64,000 nt of DNA, taken from contig CAUYUJ010012069.1 in NCBI GenBank assembly GCA_963575745.1, positions 223,679-287,678 of the forward strand, written 5' to 3'. The position numbers and the translations under genes are program-made. The DNA comes from Prorocentrum cordatum. Lineage: Eukaryota; Sar; Dinophyceae; Prorocentrales; Prorocentraceae. The first letter of the stretch is position 1. Every line of letters starts with the position of its first letter. The notes under the pieces are model-generated. The model ran no database searches and was not told where the DNA came from. It was given only the letters and a program-made list of their open reading frames with translations. This document shows, piece by piece, positions 39,900 to 51,690 of the stretch.

Positions 39900-42800
39900 T
39901 CTGTCGGTGGGTGGTTGGTTGCGGGAGTGTCCTCCGGCATCCCACTGTCCCCTGCTGAAGGAGACGTCGGAGCTGGTGGTGGGGTAGGTACGGTCGCCGA
40001 TGCCACAGACGCTGCTGTCGAAGGTGGCAATGGTATCTCCCAAGCTGGTGCAGGGAGCTGCCGCTTGGGAGTCGTACCCACCATATCGTCATCCTGTGGC
40101 GGAGGATACGTAGGAGGAGCAGGCGGCATAGGCACACGTGATCCAGGCTCAACAGACGGAGGATCAGGAGCAATCTCCGTCTGCAGCTCGGCCTGAGACT
40201 GGAATTAGTGGTGAGCTCAATGATGTATCCCTCGTTGACAACGCGCTCATGGTTGAGGATGCCTGTCTCCTCACTGGCACGGTTCGGGACAGTGTCCGCA
40301 ATTTTGTTGACAAGTTCTTTCAGCACCAACCAAGTAACAGCTTGACGTACCATGAATGTCCGATTGTACACATCCTTGTGGAATATGCGCTCAAGGGAAG
40401 AACACGATACCCATATGTCGGGGAACGTGTCGACCATGCCGTTGAGGCGAAAGACGAAGATCTCAAGACGTTTAACACTTTTCTTCCGTAGGAGTATGGA
40501 GCGTTTTTCCATCCCAGTCTGTGCCGTATGCTGCAAGAGTGGCCTGAGTATACGCAGGTGGCGGGTCTTCAAGTTGTGAAGCCTCCGCAAGAATAGAATC
40601 AGATATTGGACCTTGATTCCGTTGTTGCGGGGCAGCAGAAGACGACCCAGCTGCGGGAGTGACCTCCGACGGCAAAACCAATGGAGGCTCAGACTGATTA
40701 TTGTGGAGTGCCACCCACGTCTTGTTCACCCACGTAACCATTTCGTGCTCTCCCAGGGACTGCACGCGAAGAGCTTGAAGCCCCTTCGAGCGTTGGAATT
40801 GCATGGGTCGCTCCAGGCGGATGCGGAGTGCCTGCGCATCTCCTGCGCCTGGGCGTGGCCCTGGTAGTCATTGACGGGCTGGATCAACGGGTGGCAGAAC
40901 GGGAAAAACTTCGTTGGTAGCGAAAGCCGAACCGCACTGAGGTTCCTGAGAGTTGCGGCATGCATGAGCTGCTGTGTCAACTGTAACTGTACCAAATTGT
41001 GTGCCGTCTTTTGTGGGTGCCAAGTATTCGCGTGGGGGCGATCCTGCTGCCTGATCCATTGATCAGCAGGAAGTACGGCTATGCCATGTCCAATGAACAT
41101 CTGGATCATCTCTTTCACGTGGTCGTTGAAATGATCCTGTAGGCCCCACTGGTGGGCCCTGCCAGGGCCCATGACAGTGCGGGGCGGGAAACAGTTCAGA
41201 ACCTCAACGCAACGAGATATGTCCACATTGACATGTTCTGGAATAGTGAGAACAACGTTGCCTGGTGATGTAAGCCAGCGCGTCTCATGCTCTGCAGGTA
41301 AAGGTGAACGAGCACGACGCGGGTCCATCTTCATGCATTTTCCATCGGTAGTAACGTCGTTGCCAGACCACCAGAGTAGAGCACTGAGCCCGCGCTGGCA
41401 GTGGCGATGTTCGACGCGCGCGGGAAAATTGTCCGCCCAGCATGCCCGGATCACCTCATTGAGCGCGCGATGCTCGTCGCCGTGCCCAGCGCCGCTCATA
41501 TATAATGCACGGGCGCGGCGTGCCCGAGCGAGGATCTGCTTCTGCTCGTCATTGGCTGGGTCAGTGGAGGCCATGATCTCGTCGAGGCGACAGCGGATAG
41601 TAGCGCGATAAGCTTCGCGCGCGGCAGCTGGCTGGGCGCGGGCTTTGCCACCGGCCTCCGGCAGCAGCGGTAAGTCGCGCCCAATCGACGCGTCGTGCTC
41701 CAACCAATATCGCGTGTAGTTGGGGCGCGAAAGAGCCCAACATATAATGTTATCTCTCATCCGCGTGGCGAAATCCCCCAATGCGGCGCCTGCCTGGCAT
41801 TGAAAGTCACGCACCCATGGTCGAACCAATGGGCGCAGGGCATGATTGGATGCAGTAGCGATCCGAAGGCGCGCCTCGGCGGAGTTCAACTCGTCGATGC
41901 CAGCACGCGGTGTAGCCGCGCTTTTCTTGCCACTCGCAGACTTGGCCACCGTGAGACAGCTGGAATCACCACAGAGGATGGCCCACTCGAAAGCGTGGCC
42001 ATCGGGCCCGAAGGCGCGGGCGATGGAAAGGCCGAAGTCCTCGTCCATAATTGGGGCCCAGCCGTTGTCACTCATCATGGATAAGTAGCACCTTCCATCT
42101 GCAAGCGCTGACCAACGAGGCGCCGCGGCGGACGGTGCTTGACCGTGGACAGCGTCGAAGGAGTCCTCGTTGAAGCATACTGGCAGGGATGCCGGCAGAA
42201 TTAGGAAGGCTGGGCATCCAAGGCGCCCATGCAGGGTCCACGGTGGCCAGTCTCGTCACTTTCGCGTGATCCTCTGCGAGCGTTGCCACCAGCATTGGGT
42301 CACAACCTGCGCCGCCAAACCCTCCGCGGGCGGTAGCCCAGGAGGGCGCGTTGATCTCGTGCTTGGCATGGGCGGTGAGCGCGCGAAAGGCGCGACAGCA
42401 TGCGCGCAGAAGTGCCTCGGCAATCTGGCCGATGTGCCCCGCCATGTCAGAGGTACGAGGTGCAGGTGGCTGATCCGCGGACAACTTGATGTCCGTCTGC
42501 GTGGAGAAGTTGTACGCCGCGAGCCCATGGTCACGGACAAACACTGGGCACGGGCCGAAGTCATCGGGACGGTGTAACTCCATATTCTTGTCAAGGTTCA
42601 CATCGAACGAAGTGCTCGAGAAGGTAGAGCCCACAGCCTGCCAATGCGTGCGCAATAATGTCCATAATCCACTGGCCCTCCGACTACATGCCCCCCCTGG
42701 TGGACACTTGGGCGCCTCATGTGGCGCGCCGATGTCTGGCGTACTCGCCCAAAGAATGTCGGGGCACTGGCGCGCCGCATGCGCAGCCCAAGAGCCCCTC

Positions 42801-43153
42801 AAGCAAAGGCCCGCGATGCTTACCCAGACAAGGAAGAACGCCAACCATGGAAAGGATGCGGTAGGGGTCGGAGTCGGTTCCGCGTTACCCGCGAGCACCT
42901 CGGCAATCTGGTAGATAGCCAGGAACGTCGAAATGATGAGCCCTCGCTGGCTCGATCGCAGCCGGAAGGCGCCGCTTCCGTCGGGGCGAGTCTCGGTCAC
43001 GTACTTGTGGGAGAGTCCTGGCATGAACGGACGGTTGCGAGCCATCTGCGCCTCGAAGGCTGGTCCGTTGCGGACGTTGCCATCGGCAGCCGCCGTGGCG
43101 GCACCTCCAACCTGCATCCCTTGCAGCCGGACTGGGGGTGCCTTGGGGGCCAT
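39900..43153 (-). pseudogene. large third reading region downstream of copia pol, unknown function
   Basis: It starts at ATG 43153, about 100 bp after the pol stop (MAPKAPPVRLQGMQ). The first ~150 residues include two hydrophobic segments (GLIISTFLAIYQIAEVLAG and LAFFLVWVSIAGLCL). A frame change near 42170 leads into CFNEDSFDAVHGQAPS, then MMSDNGWAPIMDEDFGLSIA and a ~400-residue open stretch to about 40760 (LSLPTKFFPFCHPLIQPVND). Later pieces read VTWVNKTWVALHNNQSEPP, then FRLNGMVDTFPDIWVSCSS and QAVTWLVLKELVNKIADTVP, and end Pro-rich near 39900. At least four frameshifts. Roughly 1000 residues in total. No known domain was recognised; an envelope-like or replication-related role cannot be judged. 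Confidence 0.55.
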
Positions 43154-43253
43154 CGTGCGCCGATGATCGCGGGCTGGTTCCTCCGCATGAGTAAGGGGAA
43201 GAGGCGAGCGCGGGCGCGTTGAAAGCTGTGAATTGCCGCGGAACGGATATGAA

Positions 43254-44232
43254 TCATGCTGGCAACGGCAAACAAACGCGAATGACAGCAGCAGGGGAGA
43301 TGCCAATGGCCAGGGGGCCCCCCGCGGCGGAGGCGGCCCCGGCGATCTCCGGCTTTTCAGCGGTCTCCACGGGGGCCATAAAAATGAGGGACAACTCAAG
43401 AAGACCTTGCCACAAATGAGCCTTTTTAGGCTCGAAATGTTTTGTCATCATATCTGCAACCTGCTCCTTTGTTCCGACATAGTTAAGTTGGATGTGTGCC
43501 TCTTGGCATGTCTCAATGATCAAATTGAAAGTGCATGCGTTGTGTACGATGGAGATGACGGAGTGCTGGGGTGCGTCCTTTATGTACAATCGTAATCACC
43601 GCCTCGTTGTCCTCTGCCACAATGAGGTTGACCACGGGTGGTTGGGCAGAGTGGGGAGGGGGATCAGATGCCTGCAGTACCATATCATCATACGCGATAT
43701 TATTAGTTGTAGATGGTGGCGATGCAGATGACGTCGTCACTGATGACCGCGCACGGGAAGAAGAATCACGTGTGGGCGAGGCCCGTCGTTTTGGTGGTTT
43801 GTAATGCTTCTTCTCGGCTGCCATTGCGGCGTCGCTGTGCGTGGCGCGCACCGCCGCCACCCAGAACGATAGCAGAGGCGGACTCTCCGTGCGTAGCGCT
43901 GTGTCCAGCGTCACGATCTCCGACTCGGTAGAAGAATGGGGAACCACGGTCTGCTTCTTGCATGCGGAGTTCAAGGTGGAGAACGCGTTGGGGCCAACGA
44001 GAGCGACAAAGGCGCCAGTTATAGATTTTGACGTGTCAACGCAGTCTGCAAATGATGCATCTGTAAAAAAACACGATTGACATGTCTTCAGAGTAATCAC
44101 CCATCCATCCGCGTAGGCAACGCAGCCGCGTGGATGTAAGGTAGCAAACCAGCCGATGCAGCCGCTAATCACATGCGCAGTTCCCCTAAGCAGTTTCCGT
44201 GGCAAACATGCGCACCGGATGCGTGGGGTCAA
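43254..44232 (-). pseudogene. copia RNase H
   Basis: CQSCFFTDASFADCVDTSKS (first Asp), ITGAFVALVGPNAFSTLNSA, KKQTVVPHSSTESEIVTLDT (Glu) and, after a frame change, the closing region AHIQLNYVGTKEQVADMMTK (final Asp). This is the standard Ty1/copia RNase H order. An Arg/Ser-rich stretch between about 43650 and 43800 (PPKRRASPTRDSSSRARSS) looks like an insertion in the domain. Confidence 0.82.
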
Positions 44233-45410
44233 ATCTGCAGCACCGCGCCAGATAGAATATCTTCATGAAAATGCTCGCGGCGTCCGGTCGCAGTACACCG
44301 ACATTTGCATAATCTCTGTCAGTAGACGATGTGTCCTCAATGCCGGGAGTGTCAGCATGTGGTAGCGCATCGCAGGTGAATCCTGCGGCGTCGGGCGCGT
44401 TTTTTGCAACCGACGCGGGCGGCCAGGTTGCAGGTTTGTCAACCGGCGCCCTTGTCTGAGGCTTGGTTGAATTCGGCTTTGGCGAAGATGATCGTTTTCG
44501 GTGGGGGCCAGGCACGCCCGGCAGCTTGGAGACGCATTCCAAGTACCTCTCGATGCATTGGTCTGTGAACCCGAGCATGTCGCGTCGAATCCCACGCAGG
44601 TTGAAAGAAGACGCGTGCTGCCTCTTGTCGCGATCAGGAAGCCATGGTCGTATCGTACTGATACGCTTGTCGGACATCTTCTGCGGTACAATCCAAGTGT
44701 CCTGACCGCGTCCTAAGTAGTGGTCGTACTGTGGGAGGGTCCAGTTCAATGCCACTTTGCCGGATCGAACCCCGTCCTTTGCTGAGGTTGTCAGTGGGCC
44801 CTGCCACCTTGATGTCGTCGACGTAGACAGACAGCATAAGGTCGAGCTTGTCGTGCCTCCACGCGCATTCCCATCCGGGAACGGGAATAAAACCTATTGG
44901 TTCGAGGCTGGCACGGCAGTGTCGTTCCCAGAAGACACCTGCCAGTGGGTGCCCCTGCAATGCAAGTCGGAGACGACGCGCGGGGTTCTTGAACTTTGCC
45001 CAATATGAGGGTTGTCTCCATTTGGGTAGAGCAATCCACGCATCAACAAGGTCAATGCGGCCGTCACCGTGCAACAACGCCTGCGCGCATTCACCCGGAG
45101 CGTCGCTTTGTTTATCTCCGTTGCCAGGAAGGAGTGCTGTGGCGTCGCGTAGCTTAGAAGCCTCGATGTGAGACGCGCTGGATGCAGCGTCGGCGAAGAC
45201 GGCTGCGGGGCCACCTTCGTCCTTGGACCACGACGCGCCCCTTGCACTTCTGCGACTCAGGAGGGAGCTCTGCGTGTTTGACAGAGGAGAAGTCTAGGCT
45301 GTTCGTGAAGTGGACCTTCTTGTCGTGTTTTCGGGCGTCTCGGACAACGTCTTCTCGCTCCATCACCGCGTCGAGGAGCGCCCATGTATCTCCTCCAGAC
45401 GTCCGCATTC
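44186..45410 (-). pseudogene. copia reverse transcriptase
   Basis: SVKHAELPPESQKCKGRVVV at about 45250 matches the start of the copia RT. ALQGHPLAGVFWERHCRASL and LDLMLSVYVDDIKVAG (YVDD catalytic motif, near 44810-44830) are the palm. The end includes QYDHYLGRGQ and FMKIFYLARCCRFDPTHPVR. At least three frames are needed, so the copy is dead. Confidence 0.85.
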
Positions 45411-46640
45411 TTTCCGAAGTGCATATTGTGCTCGAGGCGCGGCCGCGACCTCCTTCTTGGTGAGGTTGCGGGTGGCGATGTAAGGCCGTGCCCAGTGGGT
45501 AGAATCCAATTTGCCCCCATGGCTATGTTTGTGATTCTGAAGACAAGGCACCATGCATCATAGGCACCGCGTGGGACATGCCGGTCATCGCGTGTGATCG
45601 CACAACGCCTGCGGGATTGGCATCCGGCGTCGGGCAGTAATAAAGGAATGCGATGATTTCGCGTGGTCCGTCTGGAAGGAGCGCCTCGGTGATGCACCTG
45701 TCTGCGACGCCTGCCATAAGCTCATCCCTGATCACGGCGTCGTCGTTGAAGTCGCACGCAATGCGTCGCGCCACATTGGGCCAATATGGTCCGTCACCGC
45801 CGGGCGTTTGAAAACGACGAATGTTTTTTGTCCGTCCGAGTCCAAGTACGGGGAGCCGAGTCGTGTCTGACCTTGCGTGCCTGGATGACTTCTTTGGCGA
45901 ACTCTCGTTCTGCTTCTCTTCCTTCCTTGGACGTAATATTCCAAAATTCAAGCAGAACGACATCTGGTCGGGCAGTGGCCTGGACGCGAGTATCCCGACC
46001 GAGGATGTTGATTTTGCCGTCGATGGTAATCTTGGGACGTTTGTAGAGGCGTACGATGCCCGTCCAAGGCTCGCTGAGACGGCGGCGGTCGGTGGCGGAA
46101 TCGCCCCACACGTCGCGAAAGTACATCTCCCCTTCGAAGCTCGAAGTGGTCTCGAAGCTGCGACTGACGTCAATGTTGTCCACTGGGATAGCAATCCCGA
46201 TAATGTCGTCGGCGTGGCGAAATAGCTGTGTCCGTGGTGCGCGGATGTGACGTAGGATCGCCTCGCCGCGCTGCCCCCAGTAGTCGGGCTCGGGGGCCGG
46301 GGCCGATGGCTCTGACGCCTCTGGGGGCGGCCCGCAGGAGCCGAGGTCAGGCGTGGTAGGGTTCGAGGCGCTGGGGTCATCCAGTTCTGTCGGGCACAGG
46401 AGAGGTGGATCATCCTGCGTTGTGGCGCCCAGCGGACGAGGGGTCCGAAGCGAGATCAGCTCGCGTTCTCAGGTTTGTGGCGCCGCAGGAGGCCTTCGCG
46501 AACTGGAGAGAAAGTCCCCCGTCAGGAACCGCGATGTTTTTGACGCGATGGACGCGGCAGCGTTCCCCGTCAGGGTTCTTAGCGTAGGCGGCTGCGTCGA
46601 TGGCGAGGTAGTCGCCTGAGCAGCGTCCGCCAGAATGTTG
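45411..46640 (-). pseudogene. copia linker between integrase and RT
   Basis: Coding-looking segments in two frames: DNIDVSRSFETTSSFEGEMY and YKRPKITIDGKINILGRDTR (45794-46183), and GGDGPYWPNVARRIACDF with LMAGVADRCITEALLPDGPR (45523-45830). No domain was recognised. Position fits the variable region after the copia integrase. Confidence 0.55.
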
Positions 46641-46648
46641 GTGATAAC

Positions 46649-47560
46649 CTATGAATAAACCTCTCGAGTAGTCTCGTCAAACTTCGCCGCGGCCTCGTCG
46701 AGGTCCGGGTTGAGGCATTTCCAAAAGATACGAGCACCAAATGGAATCATGTGTCCTGTGAAGGACTCACCGACATGAGCCTCGCGTGAGGAGAAGCCGT
46801 CGTATGCGTCCATTGTCGCAGCAACTCCATGGCACGGTCGCGCGGTGAAGTTGCAGCCGCAGCACCATGCTTGCATGGCCTCTTTCCACCACTCGTGGCC
46901 AAGTCCAGAGTTGTGAAGCACAGCCCGTGTACCCTGCGTGACAGACTTGACCGCGCGCTCGGCCATGCCGTTGTGTTGTGGTCGACGTGGTGCACTGGTA
47001 TCGCGACGCCGTCCCATCTGTCGGCATGCTTTCTGTAGCCCCCCAGAATTGTCTGAGGTCATCGGTTTGACCTCGTCACTGGGCGCAAGAAATTCCAGGA
47101 ACGATGCCATCGCGGTCTCGGCGTCTTTGTTCTTAGCAGGAAACGCCGTGCGCGGCAAATACGATGTGGTTGGCAGTCAGAGCCTCGCCAAAACGCTGTG
47201 GTACGAAGGCTTCGTATTGAACGTCGTCGGCGGTAGGCTCACGAGGAGGATTCGAGCGGTGCTGTCGTCGACATGGCGTATTGTGTGCCAAGATCCGCGC
47301 ACAAATCTCACGATCGGGATGCTCCTGCGCATGGGTGATGTGGTGCGTCGGGTCGATGGGAGAACGTGGTCGGCCTGTCAACGCATGGGCGATCACAGAC
47401 TCCGTCGTCGAAATTTGGTTGTCATCGCACGTGTCGGTCTGCAACGTCAGTGCTGGTGTAGCCTCCGGCGCTGCTGGTGTGGCGTATGGCCACCGGCACA
47501 ATTGGGTCCACCAGCTTAGTCGTAGTGGACGCCCAGTAGCGATGAAGAACATGGTGGTGC
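46649..47560 (-). pseudogene. copia integrase
   Basis: The zinc-binding part reads PTHHITHAQEHPDREICARI and LAHNTPC (HHCC-like). After a frame change come GEALTANHIVF (first catalytic Asp region degraded), VKPMTSDNSGGLQKACRQMG (second Asp) and SAPRRPQHNGMAERAVKSVT (Glu). WWKEAMQAWCCGCNF follows, as in copia integrases. It would insert cDNA. Confidence 0.84.
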
Positions 47561-48400
47561 CGGGGTAGGCATGTGCAAATGAAGAAGTAAAATATTGTGC
47601 AAGTTGTGCGTATCGAGCTCGGGGATGCGGCTGCTGACGTGTACTCTATACCAGTGACCACGAGGATTTTGCAGGAAGTAACCAAAAGTAGGATCCCACA
47701 TTTGTCTGAAACCATCTTCCTGAAGCAATTGTCCCACTGAGAGCACCGAAGGGCAAATCCGTCATAGCCAGATCGGAACTGGATAATCCGATCTGTGGTA
47801 GTGCGCGCTTGATATGCTAGTTGACGACGCGATCGCCTTTGGCAGTCTCAAGGATGTGCTCGCGTCCTTGTCGCACGCGAGTAATCTCGTGAGATAAGAA
47901 GCCGGGCTTGTCTTGTATATGATACGCTGAACCACTGTCGAATATCCATGTACGTGAAAGCGCAGCCGTAGACCGTCCAGGCGTCGGTGCGGGTGTTACC
48001 ACCGACGCGGACGCTGTCGTGAACGTCGCGGTCAGTTCGTCGCACAGTCGCTGGGCGTCATCTTGGGCGGAACGAAGCGCACGCGCACTAGCCTGTAACC
48101 ACCAGGCTGGTAGGACATCAAGAACATCGGTTTTGTCGCCCCTGCAGTATGATGATTCCGTCCACTTGTACAGTATGCATTTAAGCGTGTATGTACTGAT
48201 GTCCACGTTGTCTAGGTCAAATCTGATATGCCTCATCGATGAACCAGACAGGATGAGAGTCCGTTCTCGTGAGACCGCAGCACGGTCACGTCGTCGATCG
48301 TAGCGGCCTGGAGCTGGTGACCGAACGCGATCGCGTGTAGACGGTGATCGGCTGTTGTATCGTGAAGATGAACGGCTGTTCGATCTGTCGCTCCTGGTAA
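47561..48400 (-). pseudogene. copia protease and pre-integrase region
   Basis: SRTWIFDSGSAYHIQDKPGF at about 47900-47950 is the aspartic protease active site (DSGS). LSVGQLLQEDGFRQMWDPTF and FGYFLQNPRGHWYRVH (47600-47760) are the GAG-pre-integrase region. Upstream is a short Cys-containing stretch and an Arg/Ser-rich segment (RSNSRSSSRYNSRSPSTRD). A full gag and the LTRs were not found, so the element is probably 5'-truncated near 48400-48500. Confidence 0.75.
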
Positions 48401-48986
48401 GACAACGGCCACGGGGGAGTCCCGGGGGGATGACCGAGACGTTAACGGGAACGTTGGGGAGGACGTGGTGACCATCTGTTACGCTGTGGGGATCGCGAGT
48501 CGCGTCGCCCCCCGCGTTGTGGAGATGTCCTACTCCATGTGGCGTCGGTCGAATGGCACCCAGCCCATTGCTCCACCATCTCCTCATTCCCGCTCGATCT
48601 GGACCTCGGTCAAATGACCTCCTGCCCCTTGTGCTCCTGGTGTTGCTCGTCCTCCTTATCCTGCTCCTCCTCCTGCTCCTCTGCTTCCTTGCTCCTACTC
48701 CACTTCGCCGTCGGTCAAATGGCATCCTCCTCCCTCCTGCGCCGTTTTGCTCACCGTGTTCTTACTGCTGCGCCTCCTCCTCCTCATCTTCCTCAATGTC
48801 ACTCCTGGCTCACGGTCAGAAATCCTCATCTTCCTCCGCCCTGCCCCATCCTGCGTCTGCTTATGCTGCTGCTGCTCCTCCCCTCCTCCTCATCCTCTCG
48901 GCTCCTGCTCTCTTCGACTGCAGGTCCAACGCCCTCCCTCTCCCTCACGCTCCTCTTGCTTATCGGGTTTCTGTTGCGGTGATTGC

Positions 48987-49442
48987 TTATCTTTCTCCTC
49001 CGGTCACTCCTTCCCCATCGTGCCGTCGGCCACGTGGCCCCTCCCATCCCCTCTGCTCCACTTGTTCCTGTTGCCTTTGCTGGAAACACGGAGGGGGAAA
49101 GGCTGACAGAGGATACGGTAATGGGATGAGGCAGGGAGGGGAAAGGCTTGGGACAGAGACGGACGGTGGAAAGTGCGAGGAGGAAGGGGAGGAAGCCCAC
49201 GTCAGTGCGCCATTGTTTCCTCGCGCCTGGAGGAACGCCTCCACAGACGACCACCTGTCGAAGCTACGGCCGCACGGCGCGACGAACGCTCCGTCGAGCT
49301 TCGTGGGGTCGGACTGCCGCGGCTTCATCTGCACCTCCCAACCTTCTGGAAGGTGGGTCGGGGAGTACTGGACCTTCTTGGCCTTCTTGGCCTCTGACTT
49401 GGCACTCGCCGCTGCGTCGGCCTTCGGTGCCTTGCGCTTCAT
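48987..49442 (-). CDS. MBD-like domain protein segment
   Basis: ATG at 49442 begins a basic, histone-H1-like N-terminus (MKRKAPKADAAASAKSEAKK). LPEGWEVQMKPRQSDPTKLD and GAFVAPCGRSFDRWSSVEAF follow, matching the order LPxGW...R...PxGxxFxS...L of methyl-CpG-binding/TAM domains (residues about 32-80). The rest is Pro/Ser-rich repeat translation. If real it would bind DNA in the nucleus. The basic part lies in the spacer of the inverted repeat and the domain lies in the left arm. Assignment is by eye; a diverged or non-functional copy is possible. Confidence 0.45.
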   Translation of the reverse strand: MKRKAPKADAAASAKSEAKKAKKVQYSPTHLPEGWEVQMKPRQSDPTKLDGAFVAPCGRSFDRWSSVEAFLQARGNNGALTWASSPSSSHFPPSVSVPSLSPPCLIPLPYPLSAFPPPCFQQRQQEQVEQRGWEGPRGRRHDGEGVTGGER

Positions 49443-49477
49443 CGCTGGCGTTTTCGCGATGGCCTTCGCCTTCGGGG

Positions 49478-49620
49478 AGGTTGGGGGGCGCAGAAGAAGC
49501 CGCGGCCGTCCGACCCCACGAAGCTCGACGGAGCGTTCGTCGCGCCGTGCGGCCGTAGCTTCGACAGGTGGTCGTCTGTGGAGGCGTTCCTCCAGGCGCG
49601 AGGAAACAATCGCGCACTGA
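49478..49620 (+). pseudogene. second, divergent copy of the MBD-like segment
   Basis: The plus-strand right arm reads RGGWGAQKKPRPSDPTKLD then GAFVAPCGRSFDRWSSVEAF, nearly identical to the minus-strand copy except at the N-terminal turn (LPEGW is lost). No start codon or basic leader is present, so it is a partial copy. Confidence 0.5.
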
Positions 49621-50260
49621 TGTGGGCACTCCTCTCCTTCCTCCTCGCACTTTCCACCGTCCGTCTCTGTCCCAAGCCTTTCCCCTCCCTGCCTCATCCC
49701 ATTGCCGTCTCCTCTGCCTGCGTTCCCCCCCCTCCGTGTTTCCAGCAAGAGCAGTGGGAGCAAGTGGAGCAGAGGGGAGGGGGGGGCCACTTGGCCGACG
49801 GCCAGATGGGGCAGGAGTGAACGGAGGAGAAAGATACGCAGCAGCAGCAGAAACATGATAAGCAAGAGAAGCAGGAGGAAAAGAGAGGTCGTTGGACCCA
49901 CAGTCGAAGAGAGCAGGAGCCGAGAGGATGAGGGCGGACGAGCAGCAACATGAACGGACGCTGGAGGGGCAGGACGGAGGAGGACGAGGGCTTTTGAACG
50001 CGAGCCCGCCGTGAAACTGAGGAAGATGAGAGGAAAAGCAGCAGCACAAACATGAGGAGCAACAAGGATCAGGAGGGTGATAAGAAAGCCATGTGACCGA
50101 CTGCGAAGTGGAGCAGGAAAGAGGGGCGGGAGGACGATGATAATGGGGAGCAGCAGCAGTAGCAAGAAAGAGGAGCAGGACGGAGGGTAGGGAGGTCATT
50201 CGGCCGAGGTTCAAAAAGAGCGGGAGTGGAGAGATGCTGATGATGCTGATAATGCTAATG

Positions 50261-51379
50261 AGTTCGCTGATGGTTACGATGATGGCGATAGTGGTGGCGA
50301 CGATAAGATGACGATGACGACGCGGGTGAGGAGGAGGAGGAGGAGGAGGCGCAGAAATAACATCAACGATCATTGCGCGGGAAGTCATTCGACCGACGGC
50401 CAAATGGAGGAATGAGGCGTGGCGGAGATACGAAGGTAAAACCGAAGAACAACGGCGGGAGCAGGCAGAGCAGGGGCCGGAGAGGGATGTCATTTGGCCG
50501 ACGGTCAAATGCAGCGGGGATGACGGAATGACGAATGGTGATGATGATGCTGACGTTGGTGGCGAGGAGGAGCAACATCAGGGGATATGGAGGCCACTTG
50601 ACAGACGGTCACATGTACAACTATTGAGGCGTGGATGGCATAGGAGAAGGGAAGGGGGGGAGGAGGGCGAGGAAGATTAATATGCTGATGGTGGTGACGA
50701 TGTGGAGGATGAGGAGGGGGATGACGAGAAGGAGGAGGAGGAAGAGGAGCATGAACATGAGGAGTAGGAGGAGCACCAGGAGCAGGAGGGAGAAGGCGGA
50801 GGCCGTTGGACCAATGGCCAACTGGAGCAGGAGTGAGAAAAGGAGGATGAGCAGGAGGAAGACGAATGGCAACAACGACGCGAGGACCAATATCCCTTTT
50901 ACCGTCTTCTCCGCGTTTCGTTTCTCTTCCTTCCCATGCTCTTCCTTCGAGGCCTGCTTGCGTGCCTCCTTCCTCGCCCACCGCCTCCATTATTATTATC
51001 TTTCCCCGCGTCCCCCCTGTTCCCCTTCCCCTCGATCTTAAGTGCCCGCGCGCTGCTTCCCACGGCCGCTCTGGCGCTCAATTTTCCTGAAGACGGGTGG
51101 CTGTTCAGAATGTTTCTATCAGATCGGCATTGCTTTGCTATGGACCCCAAAGAAAAATGCCCCCGCGCTACCATCCGCTTTCCTCGCCGCTCGCCCGCGC
51201 TCCGATTCCCGACCCCCCACCTTAGCCCTGATTCGCGCGCGCGTTGCGTTTCTTCGGCACTTTCGCTAGGTAATCACATCGCGAAGCATTTTCTGAACAG
51301 GAATGCTCGCGTTGCCAAATGGGACATGAAAAACACATTGTCTTTCCACTAGCGCCGTGCAGGCAACGCGCGAAAGCGA
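50261..51379. other. degenerate CGGTCAAATG-type units, then no gene seen
   Basis: Up to about 50830, phrases such as GACCGACGGCCAAATGG, GGCCGACGGTCAAATGC and GACCAATGGCCAACTGG continue the units of the inverted repeat. 50860-51379 has no recognised content. Confidence 0.55.
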
Positions 51380-51690
51380 GCCGGTTCGGCCGGCGGCACA
51401 GACATGGCTTTCGCCGAATGGGCCACCCCGCCGGACGAGCTCACAACCCAGCCAAATGGGCTCAGAACCGCGCCAGACGGGCTCAGATCTAAGCCGAACG
51501 GACTCACTTCCGCGCCGGACGGGTTCACTTCCCCGCCGGACGAGTTCACTTTCCGCCGAGCGGACTCACTTCAGTTTGCAGTTCTTCTACGCCGAACTAG
51601 CTCACAAAAAAAAATCTTGAAACTTGTAAGACCTCCCAAGTGACAAACAAAGTGAGCCGGTTCGGCGCCGCCGAACGGGCTCAGAACGCA
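51380..51690. repeat. 24-bp tandem repeat (GCCGAACGGGCTCACTTC type)
   Basis: About eight units with CGCCGGACGGGCTCA variants, read on plus as an 8-residue repeat (PPDELTTQ, PNGLRTAP). An isolated related unit is near 51655-51690. Confidence 0.8.

Larger units (their letters stand above)
48560..50260. repeat. large imperfect inverted repeat, arms ~0.8 kb
   Basis: The left arm (about 48560-49345) and the right arm (about 49478-50260) are reverse complements with a spacer of ~130 bp. Identity is highest next to the spacer (about 270 bp, over 90% by eye) and falls outward. The arms are made of ~100-bp units carrying GTCGGTCAAATGGC or GTCGGCCACGTGGC, followed by CTC-rich text. The outer units continue to about 50830 in the right arm only. 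Confidence 0.85.

Noticed and set aside
40000-48500. LTRs for the copia element
   Set aside because: No direct repeat with TG...CA ends was found on either side by eye; the ends appear lost or hidden by microsatellites.
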